A stretch of DNA of 64,000 bases from Haloactinospora alba (lineage in GTDB: Bacteria; Actinomycetota; Actinomycetes; Streptosporangiales; Streptosporangiaceae). The stretch is from positions 992,001-1,056,000 of the forward strand of contig NZ_VFQC01000001.1 of assembly GCF_006717075.1 (NCBI RefSeq). The letters are read 5' to 3'. Position numbers and translations under genes: made by a program. Under the pieces are notes generated by a model. That model was not told where the DNA came from. It was given only the letters and a program-made list of their open reading frames with translations, and made no database searches. This document shows positions 27,162 through 35,682 of this stretch, piece after piece. Position 1 is the first letter of the stretch; the number at the start of each line of letters is the position of its first letter.

Positions 27162-28313
27162 GTGGCCAGAGATTATTACGAGATCCTCGGTGTGCGTCGG
27201 GACGCGACCCAGGATGAGATCAAGAAGGCGTACCGGCGCCTTGCCCGTGAGTTGCATCCGGATGTCAATCCCGACGACTCGGAAACACAGGACCGCTTCA
27301 AAGAAGTAACCCAGGCTTACGAAGTTCTCTCCGACGAGAACAAGCGTCGGATGTTCGACATGGGCGCCGACCCGTTCGCTCCCTCCGGGGGCGGAGGCGG
27401 CGGCTCGGCCGGCGGCTTCGGCGCGTCGGGCTTCCCCTTCGACGACATCATGAACGCCTTCTTCGGTGGACAGGCGGGCGGAGGCCGCGGCCCCCGCGAG
27501 CGCAGCCGCCGTGGACGCAGCATCAAGGTGCGTGTCGAACTCGACCTTGCGGAGACGGCGTTCGGTGTCACGAAGGACGTGACGTTCCCCACGGCGATCC
27601 TGTGCGACACCTGTCAGGGTGAGGGCGCGGCCAAGGGAAGTAAGCGCCACACGTGTGACATGTGCCAGGGACGTGGCGAGGTGTCCCAGGTGGCTCGGTC
27701 CTTCCTTGGCCAGGTCATGACCACACGTCCCTGTCCACAGTGCTCCGGGCAGGGAAGCATCATCACCAACCCCTGCGGCGACTGCGCCGGTGAGGGTCGC
27801 GTCCAGGAAAAAGTCACCCGTAAGGTGCAGATTCCCGCGGGTGTCGAGGACGGAACCCAGATCCAGCTCGCCGGTGAGGGTGAGGTGGGCCCCAACGGGG
27901 GGCCGCGCGGCGACATCTTCCTGGAGATCGTGCAGCGTCCCCACTCGACCTTCGAACGTCACGGGGACGACCTGCACTGCACCGTGACCGTCCCGATGAC
28001 AGCGGCGGCGCTGGGCGCCTCGCTCACGATCGACACGCTGGACGGGACCGAGGAGATCGACCTGCGTCCCGGCACCAGCTCCGGGCGGGTGATCACGCTC
28101 CCGGACCGCGGAACCCGGCACCTTGACGGTGGGGGACGTGGTGACCTCAAGATCCAGGTCGAGGTCGAAACACCCGCCAAGCTGGATGAGGAGCAGGAGT
28201 CGTTGCTGCGCAAGCTCGCCGAGCTGCGGGGCGAGGACCACCCGCCCGGCAAGTTCAGTCCCGGACACGGGAACTTCTTCTCCAAACTGCGCGGCGCGTT
28301 CAGTTCCCGGTAG
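27162..28313 (+). CDS. dnaJ: Chaperone DnaJ
   Basis: A 383-residue type I DnaJ that stimulates DnaK ATPase and binds unfolded proteins. The J domain at residues 1-65 carries HPD in [11 protein letters not shown]; a Gly-rich linker follows ([12 protein letters not shown]); then four zinc-binding repeats ([36 protein letters not shown]) and the C-terminal substrate domain. GTG start directly abutting the hrcA stop, so translation is probably coupled. This is the DnaJ2-type copy that actinobacteria keep next to hrcA, distinct from the dnaK-operon copy, which is not in the window. Confidence 0.96.
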   Translation: MARDYYEILGVRRDATQDEIKKAYRRLARELHPDVNPDDSETQDRFKEVTQAYEVLSDENKRRMFDMGADPFAPSGGGGGGSAGGFGASGFPFDDIMNAFFGGQAGGGRGPRERSRRGRSIKVRVELDLAETAFGVTKDVTFPTAILCDTCQGEGAAKGSKRHTCDMCQGRGEVSQVARSFLGQVMTTRPCPQCSGQGSIITNPCGDCAGEGRVQEKVTRKVQIPAGVEDGTQIQLAGEGEVGPNGGPRGDIFLEIVQRPHSTFERHGDDLHCTVTVPMTAAALGASLTIDTLDGTEEIDLRPGTSSGRVITLPDRGTRHLDGGGRGDLKIQVEVETPAKLDEEQESLLRKLAELRGEDHPPGKFSPGHGNFFSKLRGAFSSR

Positions 28314-28350
28314 TCGGGATGCGGTACGTGGCGAAACAAGAGGGGAACGC

Positions 28351-29094
28351 GTGACACCTCCGGTCTTCGTTACTGGCGCCGGGGAGCTCGACACCGAACG
28401 GGTGGTGCTCTCCGGCGCGGAGGGGCGACACGCTGCGACGGTACGTCGCCTCTCCGCCGGAGACGTGGTGCAGCTCACTGACGGTGCGGGTACGCGCGCT
28501 CGTTGCATGGTGACCGAGGTGGGCAAGGACACCCTGGTCTGCGCGGTCGAGGAGCGGGCGACCGACCCGGTGCCGTGTCCCTGGCTGACCGTGGTGCAGG
28601 CTCTGCCCAAGGGAGACAGGGGAGAGTTGGCCGTCGAGAGCATGACCGAGGTCGGTGTGGACACGATCGTCCCATGGTCGGCCGAACGGTGCGTGACCCG
28701 ATGGAAGCCCGAGCGTGTCCCCAAAGCGTTGGGCAAGTGGCGGGCCACGGCGAGGGAAGCCGCCAAACAGGCGCGTCGCAGCCGCATACCCGAGGTGACC
28801 GAACCGGCGACCACGGACGGGGTAGCTTCCCTGATCAGCGCTTCCGGCCTCGGAATCGTCCTGCACGAGGAATCCGGTCACCGGTTGTCCGAGCTGGTGG
28901 TGCCCGGGGACAGTGCCGAGTCCGGTGGGATCGTGCTCGTGGTCGGCCCCGAGGGAGGGTTCACCGACACTGAGCTGCGGACCTTCGACACTGCCGGAGC
29001 GGTGCGGTCACTACTGGGCCCCACGGTGCTGCGTACCTCCACGGCCGGGGTGGCGGCGCTCTCCGTCCTCCAGACACGCTGCGAGCGCTGGTAA
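28351..29094 (+). CDS. rsmE: 16S rRNA (uracil-1498-N3)-methyltransferase RsmE
   Basis: A 247-residue SPOUT methyltransferase that methylates U1498 of 16S rRNA using S-adenosylmethionine. N-terminal PUA-like domain (GRHAATVRRLSAGDVVQLTDG near residue 30), then the knotted domain with LVVGPEGGFTDTE near 195 and LGPTVLRTSTAG near 220. GTG 28351 follows GAGGGGAAC. It sits 37 bp after dnaJ on the same strand and may be part of that transcript, as is usual in actinobacteria. Confidence 0.93.
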   Translation: MTPPVFVTGAGELDTERVVLSGAEGRHAATVRRLSAGDVVQLTDGAGTRARCMVTEVGKDTLVCAVEERATDPVPCPWLTVVQALPKGDRGELAVESMTEVGVDTIVPWSAERCVTRWKPERVPKALGKWRATAREAAKQARRSRIPEVTEPATTDGVASLISASGLGIVLHEESGHRLSELVVPGDSAESGGIVLVVGPEGGFTDTELRTFDTAGAVRSLLGPTVLRTSTAGVAALSVLQTRCERW

Positions 29095-29192
29095 CCCTCG
29101 CCGCCGCGCTGCCGTGTCCCGCGCTACGGAAACCCCCAGGCCGCACGTCCGCCCGTCGGCGGGAGAGGCGCACCGGACACCGGACGCGTCCG

Positions 29193-29891
29193 CTATTCCG
29201 GTGGTTGCTGGGTCGTGTCCTTCTGGGACGTGCCGCTGTCCTCCTCCGGCTCGGACGTGGGACTCGTACTCGTTTCTCCCCCATCGTCGGGCTCGTCGTC
29301 GCCGCTCTCGTCCCCCTGCGGCGCGTCGGGGCTCTCCCCGCTGGGCTGTTGGGGAGGCTCGCACTCGGATGTCCGCTCGCCTGGGGTTCCGCCATGCTCG
29401 GGAGTGCTCGCGGTCGTCGGACCGTCGGTTTCCGGCGGGACGGTGGCGCAGCGGGAGCTCACCTCCCGCTCGTCGTCGCCGCTGTCTTCCCGCGCCGGGG
29501 GAGGAGACGGCTGTTCGGGCGGGGGCCCGTCCTGTTGTTGATGCTCCTCGCGTTTGCTCTCCTCCCGGACCGTGGTCTCGCTGTTCGCGTGACCGAGAGT
29601 GTCCGTGGGGGGAGTGGGGCGATGGTGCGCTGACGGAGTGAAGGATCCCGGGAGTATCTGGTCACGTACCTGCGGGGTGCCGACGAGAACCGATCCCGCG
29701 ATGGCCACCGTTGCCCCCACAGCGAGCAGCGGACGGAGCCAGGGAAGCCGTATCCAGAACGCGAGCCGGTTGCGCTCGGTCCGGGTACGAATCTTCTCCA
29801 ACGCATCAGCAGAAGGGGACACGGAGTCGGCTTCTGCGCGCAGGGCCGCGCGGAGACGCTCTTCGAAGTCGTCGTTGGAAGGATCGGTCAT
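29193..29891 (-). CDS. Single-pass membrane protein, probable anti-sigma factor
   Basis: A 232-residue protein with a cytoplasmic N-terminus (1-50, helical: FEERLRAALRAEADS), one membrane helix (about 51-71) and a long extracytoplasmic tail rich in Pro, Glu, Ser, Thr and Asp with two Cys. It is the last gene of a minus-strand group led by an ECF sigma factor. That order and topology fit a sigma regulator, but the zinc-binding HxxxCxxC motif of ZAS anti-sigma factors is absent. Start ATG 29891 is taken at MTDPSNDDFEER; the frame is open upstream without protein-like sequence. The tail may sense the cell envelope; this is inference. Confidence 0.6.
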   Translation of the reverse strand: MTDPSNDDFEERLRAALRAEADSVSPSADALEKIRTRTERNRLAFWIRLPWLRPLLAVGATVAIAGSVLVGTPQVRDQILPGSFTPSAHHRPTPPTDTLGHANSETTVREESKREEHQQQDGPPPEQPSPPPAREDSGDDEREVSSRCATVPPETDGPTTASTPEHGGTPGERTSECEPPQQPSGESPDAPQGDESGDDEPDDGGETSTSPTSEPEEDSGTSQKDTTQQPPE

Positions 29892-29919
29892 CGAATGATT
29901 GGCGCGGGATCCCCCACCG

Positions 29920-30399
29920 TCAGACGGGGGAGGAAGCGCCGTCCTCCTTCCTGGTGTAGGTGTGGCCGTCCGCCCGCTGCAGTAGACGGACGTGATGCCG
30001 GGTGCCGTGCCCGGTTCCGTTGCTGGCGGTGCGGGTTCCGCTGTCCGTGACACACGCGGCGACCCGGTCGGTACGGGTACCCGCTCTCTCCCGCGGGGGC
30101 ACGACCGTTCGCACCGGGTTCCCGCTGTGGAACCCAACGGCCGGGGCGGGATGGTGCTCCCGAGGCTTCCTCCGGTCCCGGGAGGTGGCGCTGTGGGGTC
30201 CGGGGGGACCTCCGGCGGCCTCTCCGCGCGCGCATTCCGGATCGTGTGCCCTCACCGGGAGGGTGTACCTTGCCGCACCCCCGGCCTCGGGGAGGAGCGC
30301 CTGCCGTGTGCGGCGGGGCGCGGCGGGACCGGGGCCCGGAACGTGGCGCCGGCCACGCACGGCCCGGTGGGGCTGCTGGCCCGGGTGGAACGTGGCCAC
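29920..30399 (-). CDS. Possible small gene between sigma factor and anti-sigma-like protein
   Basis: Frame of 159 residues starting at GTG 30399, five bases after an excellent ribosome site (GGGAGGTGA). Codons show the strong G/C third-position bias of neighbouring genes. The protein is rich in Arg, Pro, Gly, Thr and His with few hydrophobic residues and no clear domain; the C-terminal third (HHVRLLQRADGHTYTRKEDG) is the most protein-like. It ends 28 bp before the anti-sigma-like gene. It could be a third regulator of the sigma switch or a fortuitous open frame. Confidence 0.4.
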   Translation of the reverse strand: MATFHPGQQPHRAVRGRRHVPGPGPAAPRRTRQALLPEAGGAARYTLPVRAHDPECARGEAAGGPPGPHSATSRDRRKPREHHPAPAVGFHSGNPVRTVVPPRERAGTRTDRVAACVTDSGTRTASNGTGHGTRHHVRLLQRADGHTYTRKEDGASSPV

Positions 30400-30451
30400 C
30401 GGGTCACCTCCCTTCGTAGTGGTGGCTAGTGCTGGTAGCGGCGGTCCTGGT

Positions 30452-30483
30452 CCCGTCGGGGGAGGCTTCCGTCCTCCGACGGG
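30452..30483 (-). terminator. Hairpin after the sigma-factor gene
   Basis: CCCGTCGG and CCGACGGG form an 8-bp stem with an extra AGG/CCT pairing after a short bulge, about 70 bp beyond the sigma stop (30554). It may attenuate read-through into the downstream genes. Confidence 0.45.
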
Positions 30484-30553
30484 GGAACACGTTACTGGTT
30501 GTCGTCTGTCGTGGGGGGTGGTCGGTTCCAGGGCGGGGAGGAACGGAAACGTG

Positions 30554-31141
30554 CTACGTGGGTTGGTCCAGGGCCGAGCGGAGCGCCGCGATGCCGCGTG
30601 CCGAGTGGCTTTTGACCGCGCCACGGCTGATTCCCAAGGTGTCGGCGATCTGTGCTTCGGAGAGATCACCGTAGTAACGCAGCACGATCACCTCCCGCTG
30701 GCGGGAGGGAAGACTCCGCAGTGCCTCGATCACTGCGGTCCGTTCCAGCTGTCCCATAGCTCCCTGCTCGGCGCTGGGAACGTCGGGAACAGCCTTGGGG
30801 GTGTGCTTCTCTGCGACGGCCCGGTGCCGTAGTACCGAACGCGCGCGGTTAACCACGGACTGGCGCAGGTAGGAAAGAGCTTTGTTGGGGTCCCTCAGCC
30901 TGCGCCATGCTTTGTGCATGGCAACGAACGCATCCTGGACTACTTCCTCGGCGGTCGCGTAGTCCCGGACGAGTAGTGTCGCCAGTCGCACCAGCGGCCG
31001 GTAGTGCTCGCTGTAGAGCTGCGTCACGGCCTGATCGGCGTCCCACTCCACCGTTACTGTCGCTGCGGATGCTCCCGCGACCATGGTTTCAGTCACGCTG
31101 GTTTGACGCCTGCCCTTGTCGTGGGGTTTACGAAAGGGCAT
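30554..31141 (-). CDS. SigE-family ECF RNA polymerase sigma factor
   Basis: A 195-residue extracytoplasmic-function sigma factor. Region 2 (LYSEHYRPLVRLATLLVRDY, then AEEVVQDAFVAMHKAWRRL) and region 4 (LPSRQREVIVLRYYGDLSEA, QIADTLGISRGAVKSHSARG) are intact; the sequence type matches the actinobacterial SigE-like/ECF41-neighbour group annotated as SigE family. It heads a minus-strand set that includes a membrane anti-sigma-like protein. Start ATG 31141 lacks a strong ribosome site; an internal Met (MVAGASAATV) is an alternative. Target promoters are unknown. Confidence 0.88.
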   Translation of the reverse strand: MPFRKPHDKGRRQTSVTETMVAGASAATVTVEWDADQAVTQLYSEHYRPLVRLATLLVRDYATAEEVVQDAFVAMHKAWRRLRDPNKALSYLRQSVVNRARSVLRHRAVAEKHTPKAVPDVPSAEQGAMGQLERTAVIEALRSLPSRQREVIVLRYYGDLSEAQIADTLGISRGAVKSHSARGIAALRSALDQPT

Positions 31142-31561
31142 ATCAGTTCTTTTCGTTCGACTACCGGGTTTCTAATTCTGGTATCCGGGGAGCTGGACGG
31201 TTCACCCTGCCAGGGCGGCCCTGGCGCTGGGGTACGAGGCAGCAACTTTAACAATGTGCGCAGGAACAGTCATGTCCGCTGGACCGGCCGGGGTATCCAG
31301 CGGGAATGGGAACGGCCGGACGGCTCCACGGATCCGTTTCCCCGGCCTCCTATGCGGCCGTAGCGTGTCGCTCGGGCCGTTCCGGGCCGGTTACTTTCCG
31401 TGGGGAATCCGAGCGAGGGATAGCACACCGGGAAAGCGGAACGTGGTGTTTCGTGCTCTGTCACGTCCGCTCGGCAGGCAAGCCCGTCCGGGACAGGGTT
31501 CTCTCGTGCGGCATCATGGGAAACGGGAGAACGGACAGTACAGGAAGGAAAGAGGGAACCG
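31142..31561. other. Divergent promoter region between sigma factor and HIT gene
   Basis: 420 bp with no convincing gene. It contains one short perfect hairpin, CCAGGGCGGCCCTGG (near 31209), and GGAAC-type strings that could be ECF -35 elements, but no pair with proper spacing that I would call. It must carry the promoters for both flanking transcripts. Confidence 0.45.
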
Positions 31562-31918
31562 GTGGACAGCAGCGACTCCGAATGCCTGTTCTGCAAGATC
31601 GTGGCGGGAGAGGTGCCCGCCGTGATCGTCCGGGAGGGTAAGCGGACCCTGGCTTTCCGTGACATCAACCCTCAGGCGCCGACACATGTGCTGGTGATAC
31701 CGCGCGACCACTACCCGGACGCTGTTACCGCGGCGCGCGAGGAGTCCGGGATCGTTGACGAGATGGTGGCCGAGGCGCACGAGGCCGCCGTGGCTGACGG
31801 CATAACCGAAAGCGGCTACCGGCTGGTGTTCAACACGGGGGCCGGTGTCGGACAGACCGTGTTCCACGTGCACGCTCATCTGCTGGGCGGGCGCGGTATG
31901 GAGTGGCCACCCGGGTAA
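31562..31918 (+). CDS. HIT-family nucleotide hydrolase
   Basis: A 118-residue histidine-triad protein of the HINT branch, which hydrolyses nucleotide phosphoramidates or similar AMP conjugates. CLFCKIVAGEVPA at the N-terminus gives the Cys pair often seen; the active site is HVHAHLLGGR at residues 101-110 (HxHxHxx). The GTG start has GGAAAGAGGGAA upstream. First gene before phoH in the common actinobacterial order rsmE-HIT-phoH-ybeY. Substrate unknown. Confidence 0.92.
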   Translation: MDSSDSECLFCKIVAGEVPAVIVREGKRTLAFRDINPQAPTHVLVIPRDHYPDAVTAAREESGIVDEMVAEAHEAAVADGITESGYRLVFNTGAGVGQTVFHVHAHLLGGRGMEWPPG

Positions 31919-32063
31919 CCGGGAACATTGGTAGAATTCAGGTAGCGTCCGCCGTGAATCCTGTGGCCGCGGTGATGACACCGTTCCGGCGGGGCGGCGC
32001 TGGACAGTCCCCACATCCCCAACCGAACGGAAGGCAGGGGCGAGAGGGCCGTAAGGCCATATC

Positions 32064-33038
32064 ATGGTCGAGTCAACGGAGGAAAACACCCAGGCGAAGA
32101 TCGTCGTGCCGGAAGAACACACGATGGTGAGCCTGCTCGGGTCAGGGGATGAGCTGCTCAGGACTGTTGAGCGCTCGTTCGACAGCGATATACACGTCCG
32201 CGGCAACGAGATCACGGTCAGCGGTACCCCCGAGGAGACGCGGCTGGTGGTGCGGCTGATCGAGGAGCTTCTGGAGCTCGTCAAGAACGGCACCCAGATC
32301 ACGCCCGATGCCATCAACCGCACGCTGGGGATGTTGCGGTCCAGCACCGTCGAGGAACGTCCGGCCGACGTGTTCACCGCGGACATCCTCTCGGCGCGCG
32401 GACGCACGATCCGCCCCAAAACCCTGAACCAGAAGCACTACACGGACGTCATCGACCAGAACACCGTCGTTTTCGGTATCGGGCCGGCCGGGACCGGAAA
32501 GACGTACCTGGCGATGGCCAAGGCGGTCAAGGCCCTGCAGAACAAGGAAGTCAACCGGATCATCCTGACGCGGCCGGCTGTCGAAGCCGGGGAACGGCTG
32601 GGGTACCTGCCCGGGTCGCTGTACGAGAAGATCGACCCGTACCTGCGTCCCCTCACCGACGCGCTGCACGACATGCTCGAACCCGAGTCCATCACCAAGC
32701 TCATGTCGTCCGGGACGATCGAGGTGGCTCCGCTGGCCTACATGCGCGGCCGTACGCTCAATGACTCGTTCATCATCCTCGACGAGGCGCAGAACACGTC
32801 GGCGGAACAGATGAAGATGTTCCTGACGCGGCTCGGGTTCGGTTCCAAGATCGTGGTCACCGGCGACGTCACGCAGATCGACCTCCCCGGTGGTCAGGTC
32901 AGCGGTCTGCGTACGATCGAGCACATCCTCTCGGGAATCGACGACATCGGATTCTGCCGACTGACCAGTTCGGACGTGGTACGGCACAAACTGGTGAGCG
33001 CGATCGTGGACGCCTACGGTCGCTACGACAACGGGTAG
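32064..33038 (+). CDS. phoH: PhoH-like ATPase
   Basis: A 324-residue cytoplasmic P-loop ATPase of the PhoH family. Walker A is GIGPAGTGKTYLAMAK near residue 138, Walker B is FIILDEAQNTS near 235, and TGDVTQIDLP near 275 is a family signature. The N-terminal part (NEITVSGTPEETRLVVRLIE) is the KH-like nucleic-acid-binding module usual for this family. PhoH is often linked to ybeY and RNA processing, as here. Phosphate control is known only in some species and no Pho box is evident. Confidence 0.94.
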   Translation: MVESTEENTQAKIVVPEEHTMVSLLGSGDELLRTVERSFDSDIHVRGNEITVSGTPEETRLVVRLIEELLELVKNGTQITPDAINRTLGMLRSSTVEERPADVFTADILSARGRTIRPKTLNQKHYTDVIDQNTVVFGIGPAGTGKTYLAMAKAVKALQNKEVNRIILTRPAVEAGERLGYLPGSLYEKIDPYLRPLTDALHDMLEPESITKLMSSGTIEVAPLAYMRGRTLNDSFIILDEAQNTSAEQMKMFLTRLGFGSKIVVTGDVTQIDLPGGQVSGLRTIEHILSGIDDIGFCRLTSSDVVRHKLVSAIVDAYGRYDNG

Positions 33039-33148
33039 AACAGCTGTAGGCGGGGCCGTCCGGGACAGGCTGATGGCGTACGGAACGCCAGGCACGTGTG
33101 TTGGCGGGACGGCCGGAGAGATGACACAGACGAAAGTGCGTTGGGCCT

Positions 33149-33637
33149 ATGAGTATTGACGTCGCGAACGAGTCGGACGTCCCTACGGACGAGACGGGGC
33201 TGGCGCAGCTGGCCCGCCATGTGCTCGACGCTATGCGGATCCATCCACTCGCCGAGCTCTCCATCGTCCTCGTCTCCGAGGACCCGATGGCCGAGCTGCA
33301 CGTGCGCTGGATGGACGAGTCCGGTCCCACCGACGTGATGGCGTTTCCCATGGATGAGCTGCGCCCCGGGAGCGGGGAGCGTTCCGCCGACCCGGGCGTG
33401 CTCGGTGACGTGATCATCTGTCCACGGGTGGCCGAGCGCCAGGCCGCGAAAGCGGGCCACAGCACTCGCGAGGAGATCGAGATGCTGTGCACGCACGGCA
33501 TACTGCACCTGTTGGGCTACGACCACGCCGAGCCGGAGGAACACAAGGAGATGTTCGGGCTGCAGAACGAGCTGCTCGCGGAATGGCGTTCCTCTTCCTC
33601 GGAACCGTCGGAGACAGGAGAAGACTCCCCACGATGA
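33149..33637 (+). CDS. ybeY: Endoribonuclease/rRNA maturation factor YbeY
   Basis: A 162-residue zinc metalloprotein needed for 16S rRNA 3' processing and ribosome quality control. The zinc motif HGILHLLGYDHAEPEEH (H3xH5xH pattern) is at about 116-132; VDVMAFPMDE-type strand TDVMAFPMDEL precedes it. Its stop overlaps the start of the CBS-domain gene (ATGA), indicating coupled translation. Standard phoH-ybeY-CBS-era order. Confidence 0.95.
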   Translation: MSIDVANESDVPTDETGLAQLARHVLDAMRIHPLAELSIVLVSEDPMAELHVRWMDESGPTDVMAFPMDELRPGSGERSADPGVLGDVIICPRVAERQAAKAGHSTREEIEMLCTHGILHLLGYDHAEPEEHKEMFGLQNELLAEWRSSSSEPSETGEDSPR

Positions 33638-34998
33638 CCCCGGGTTATACGAGCCCGAATCTCGCGGCTGGAGCGGCGAGCGCGGCGGAACCCGCGGCTG
33701 CGTTCGTGGCGGTGGCGTTACTGGCAGTGTTCGCGGCGTTCTTCGTGAGCGCGGAAGTGGCGGTCACCCGGTCCGCCGCGATGGGGATCGGCCAGCTCTC
33801 CCGCCAGGACCGTGCGGCCCGGAGACTGGAAGAGATCGTCGCCGACCCCACACGCCACCTCAACCTGCTGTTGCTGTTGCGCGTGGGGTGCGAGGTCCTG
33901 GCCGCGCTGTCGATGGCCTTCGGGTTCGTCCTGTTGCTGGGGCCGAACTGGATGGCCTTCGTCGTCTCCGCGGTGTTCCTGCTCGTCATCGACTATGTGC
34001 TCATCGGGGTCACACCCCGGATCCTGGGTCGCCAGTTCTCCACCGTTATCGCGCTTGCCAGCGCGAACCTCCTCACCCCGGTGCAGGTGGTGCTCACCCC
34101 GGTTGTCGAGGTCCTGGTCAGGCTCGGCAGGGGCCTTACTCCCCGTGGGAAGGGGGACCGTGGCGGGCCGTTCAGCAGTGAGGACGAACTGCGGCGCCAG
34201 GTGGACCTGGCTGAGCGCGGTCACGTCATCGACGCTGAAGAGCGCCAGATGATCCATTCGGTGTTCAAACTCGACGACACCTCGGTCCGCGAGGTCATGG
34301 TCCCGCGGACCGACATCGTGTTCACTACGAGGACCTCGTCTCTGGACGACACGCTGTCCGCGGCGCTGCGCAGCGGATACTCCCGGATCCCGGTGACGGG
34401 TGAGGACGAGGACGACGTCGTGGGCATCGTCTACCTCAAGGACGTCGTGTCCTGGCTGCGGGAGCAGTGGGACCCGGAAGCCGGAGCGTATCCGGGGGCG
34501 CTGACAGCGGACGACGTCATGCGTGAGGCTTCCTACGTCCCGGACGCAAAGCCCATCGACGAGCTGCTGCGGGACATGCAGCGCAAGCGGACCCACCTGG
34601 CCGTGGTGATCGACGAGTACGGTGGGACCGCCGGTCTGGTGACGATCGAGGACATCGTGGAAGAGATCGTCGGTGAGATCACTGACGAGTACGACGACGA
34701 GGTTCCGCCGACCCAGTGGCTGGGTCCCGAACGGGCGCGCGTCACCGCACGGCTGCCACTCGGGGAACTGGCCGAGCTGTTCGGCGTGCAACTGGATGTT
34801 CCCGACGTGGAGACCGTCGGTGGTCTGCTCGCCTACGCGTTGGGGCGTGTCCCGAACACGGGTTCGGAAGCCGTATACGCTGGTTTACGACTGGTCGCCG
34901 AGGATCCAGCCCGTCGGCCCAACCGGACCACCACGATTCTGGTAGAGCGGACACCGCAGGCTGAGGGGGAACAGAACGCGGATTCCGCCGGCGCCTGA
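33634..34998 (+). CDS. CNNM/CorC-type CBS-domain membrane protein
   Basis: A 454-residue protein of the hemolysin C/CNNM family, linked to Mg2+/Co2+ transport or resistance. DUF21 membrane domain at about 20-180 (VALLAVFAAFFVSAEVAVTR, VVSAVFLLVIDYVLIGVTP), a paired CBS region at about 220-340 (VREVMVPRTDIV, LVTIEDIVEEIVGEITDEYD) that binds adenine nucleotides, and a CorC_HlyC C-terminal domain. ATG 33634 overlaps the ybeY stop. Located before era as in other actinobacteria. Ion specificity is not readable. Confidence 0.9.
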   Translation: MTPGYTSPNLAAGAASAAEPAAAFVAVALLAVFAAFFVSAEVAVTRSAAMGIGQLSRQDRAARRLEEIVADPTRHLNLLLLLRVGCEVLAALSMAFGFVLLLGPNWMAFVVSAVFLLVIDYVLIGVTPRILGRQFSTVIALASANLLTPVQVVLTPVVEVLVRLGRGLTPRGKGDRGGPFSSEDELRRQVDLAERGHVIDAEERQMIHSVFKLDDTSVREVMVPRTDIVFTTRTSSLDDTLSAALRSGYSRIPVTGEDEDDVVGIVYLKDVVSWLREQWDPEAGAYPGALTADDVMREASYVPDAKPIDELLRDMQRKRTHLAVVIDEYGGTAGLVTIEDIVEEIVGEITDEYDDEVPPTQWLGPERARVTARLPLGELAELFGVQLDVPDVETVGGLLAYALGRVPNTGSEAVYAGLRLVAEDPARRPNRTTTILVERTPQAEGEQNADSAGA

Positions 34999-35041
34999 GA
35001 CCAGACCGAGCTACGACACTGATTTCGAGGAGAACATACCT

Positions 35042-35386
35042 GTGACCGATGCGCGTGACCTTGGTTCGGAGGACGAGAAGCTCATCGCCCTCGCCCGCGC
35101 CTCCCGGGTGCGTACCGGCGCCCACGAAGGAGCAGCGGTACGCGACGAGACCGGACGTACCTATGCCGCCACCAGCGTCAGCCTGCCGTCGTTGCACCTG
35201 TCCGCCCTGCAGGCGGCGATCGCTGCCGCTGTGTCCAGTGAGGCCAGGTCGCTTGAGGCTGCTGCGGTGGTCACCGAGGAGAGGGAGCTGGACGAGGACG
35301 ACTTCGCGGTGAGCGAGGACCTCAAGACGGCAACGGTGGTGCTGGCTGCTCCGGACGGCACTCCCACGAGTGTCACCCGGTCGTAG
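35042..35386 (+). CDS. Cytidine deaminase-like protein lacking the zinc site
   Basis: A 114-residue protein with the cytidine-deaminase fold pattern (LIALARASRVRTGAHEGAAVRDETGRTYAATSVSLPSL split by the usual strand-helix order). It has LHLSALQAAI where active enzymes have CAER-like zinc/catalytic residues, and no PCxxC motif, so deamination is not expected. Such genes regularly sit between the CBS-domain gene and era in actinobacteria. GTG 35042 follows GAGGAGAAC. The role may be structural or regulatory; not demonstrated. Confidence 0.8.
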   Translation: MTDARDLGSEDEKLIALARASRVRTGAHEGAAVRDETGRTYAATSVSLPSLHLSALQAAIAAAVSSEARSLEAAAVVTEERELDEDDFAVSEDLKTATVVLAAPDGTPTSVTRS

Positions 35387-35682
35387 CACAGGCGCACGGC
35401 TGGGCGTGGGATCACCCGTGTGTCCGGGATGACGGCGAGACCCCGTAGTGGCGCCGAGGAACCATGGTCGTGGTCTGCGGCTCCGGGACCGGGAGAGCTG
35501 TCCGAGGAGGCACTGACCGGGCGGGGAAACCCGCCGGAGAACAGCACGACCCCGTGACTCCCGGGCTGTCGACCCCTACGGGGCTCGACCGGGTCCGGAG
35601 AGGCTGGTGGGTTGCGGGAGAACCGCAGAAAGGAGGGGGCATCCGTTTCCGGTTTCCTTCCGGGACCGGAAGCCCGACACCA

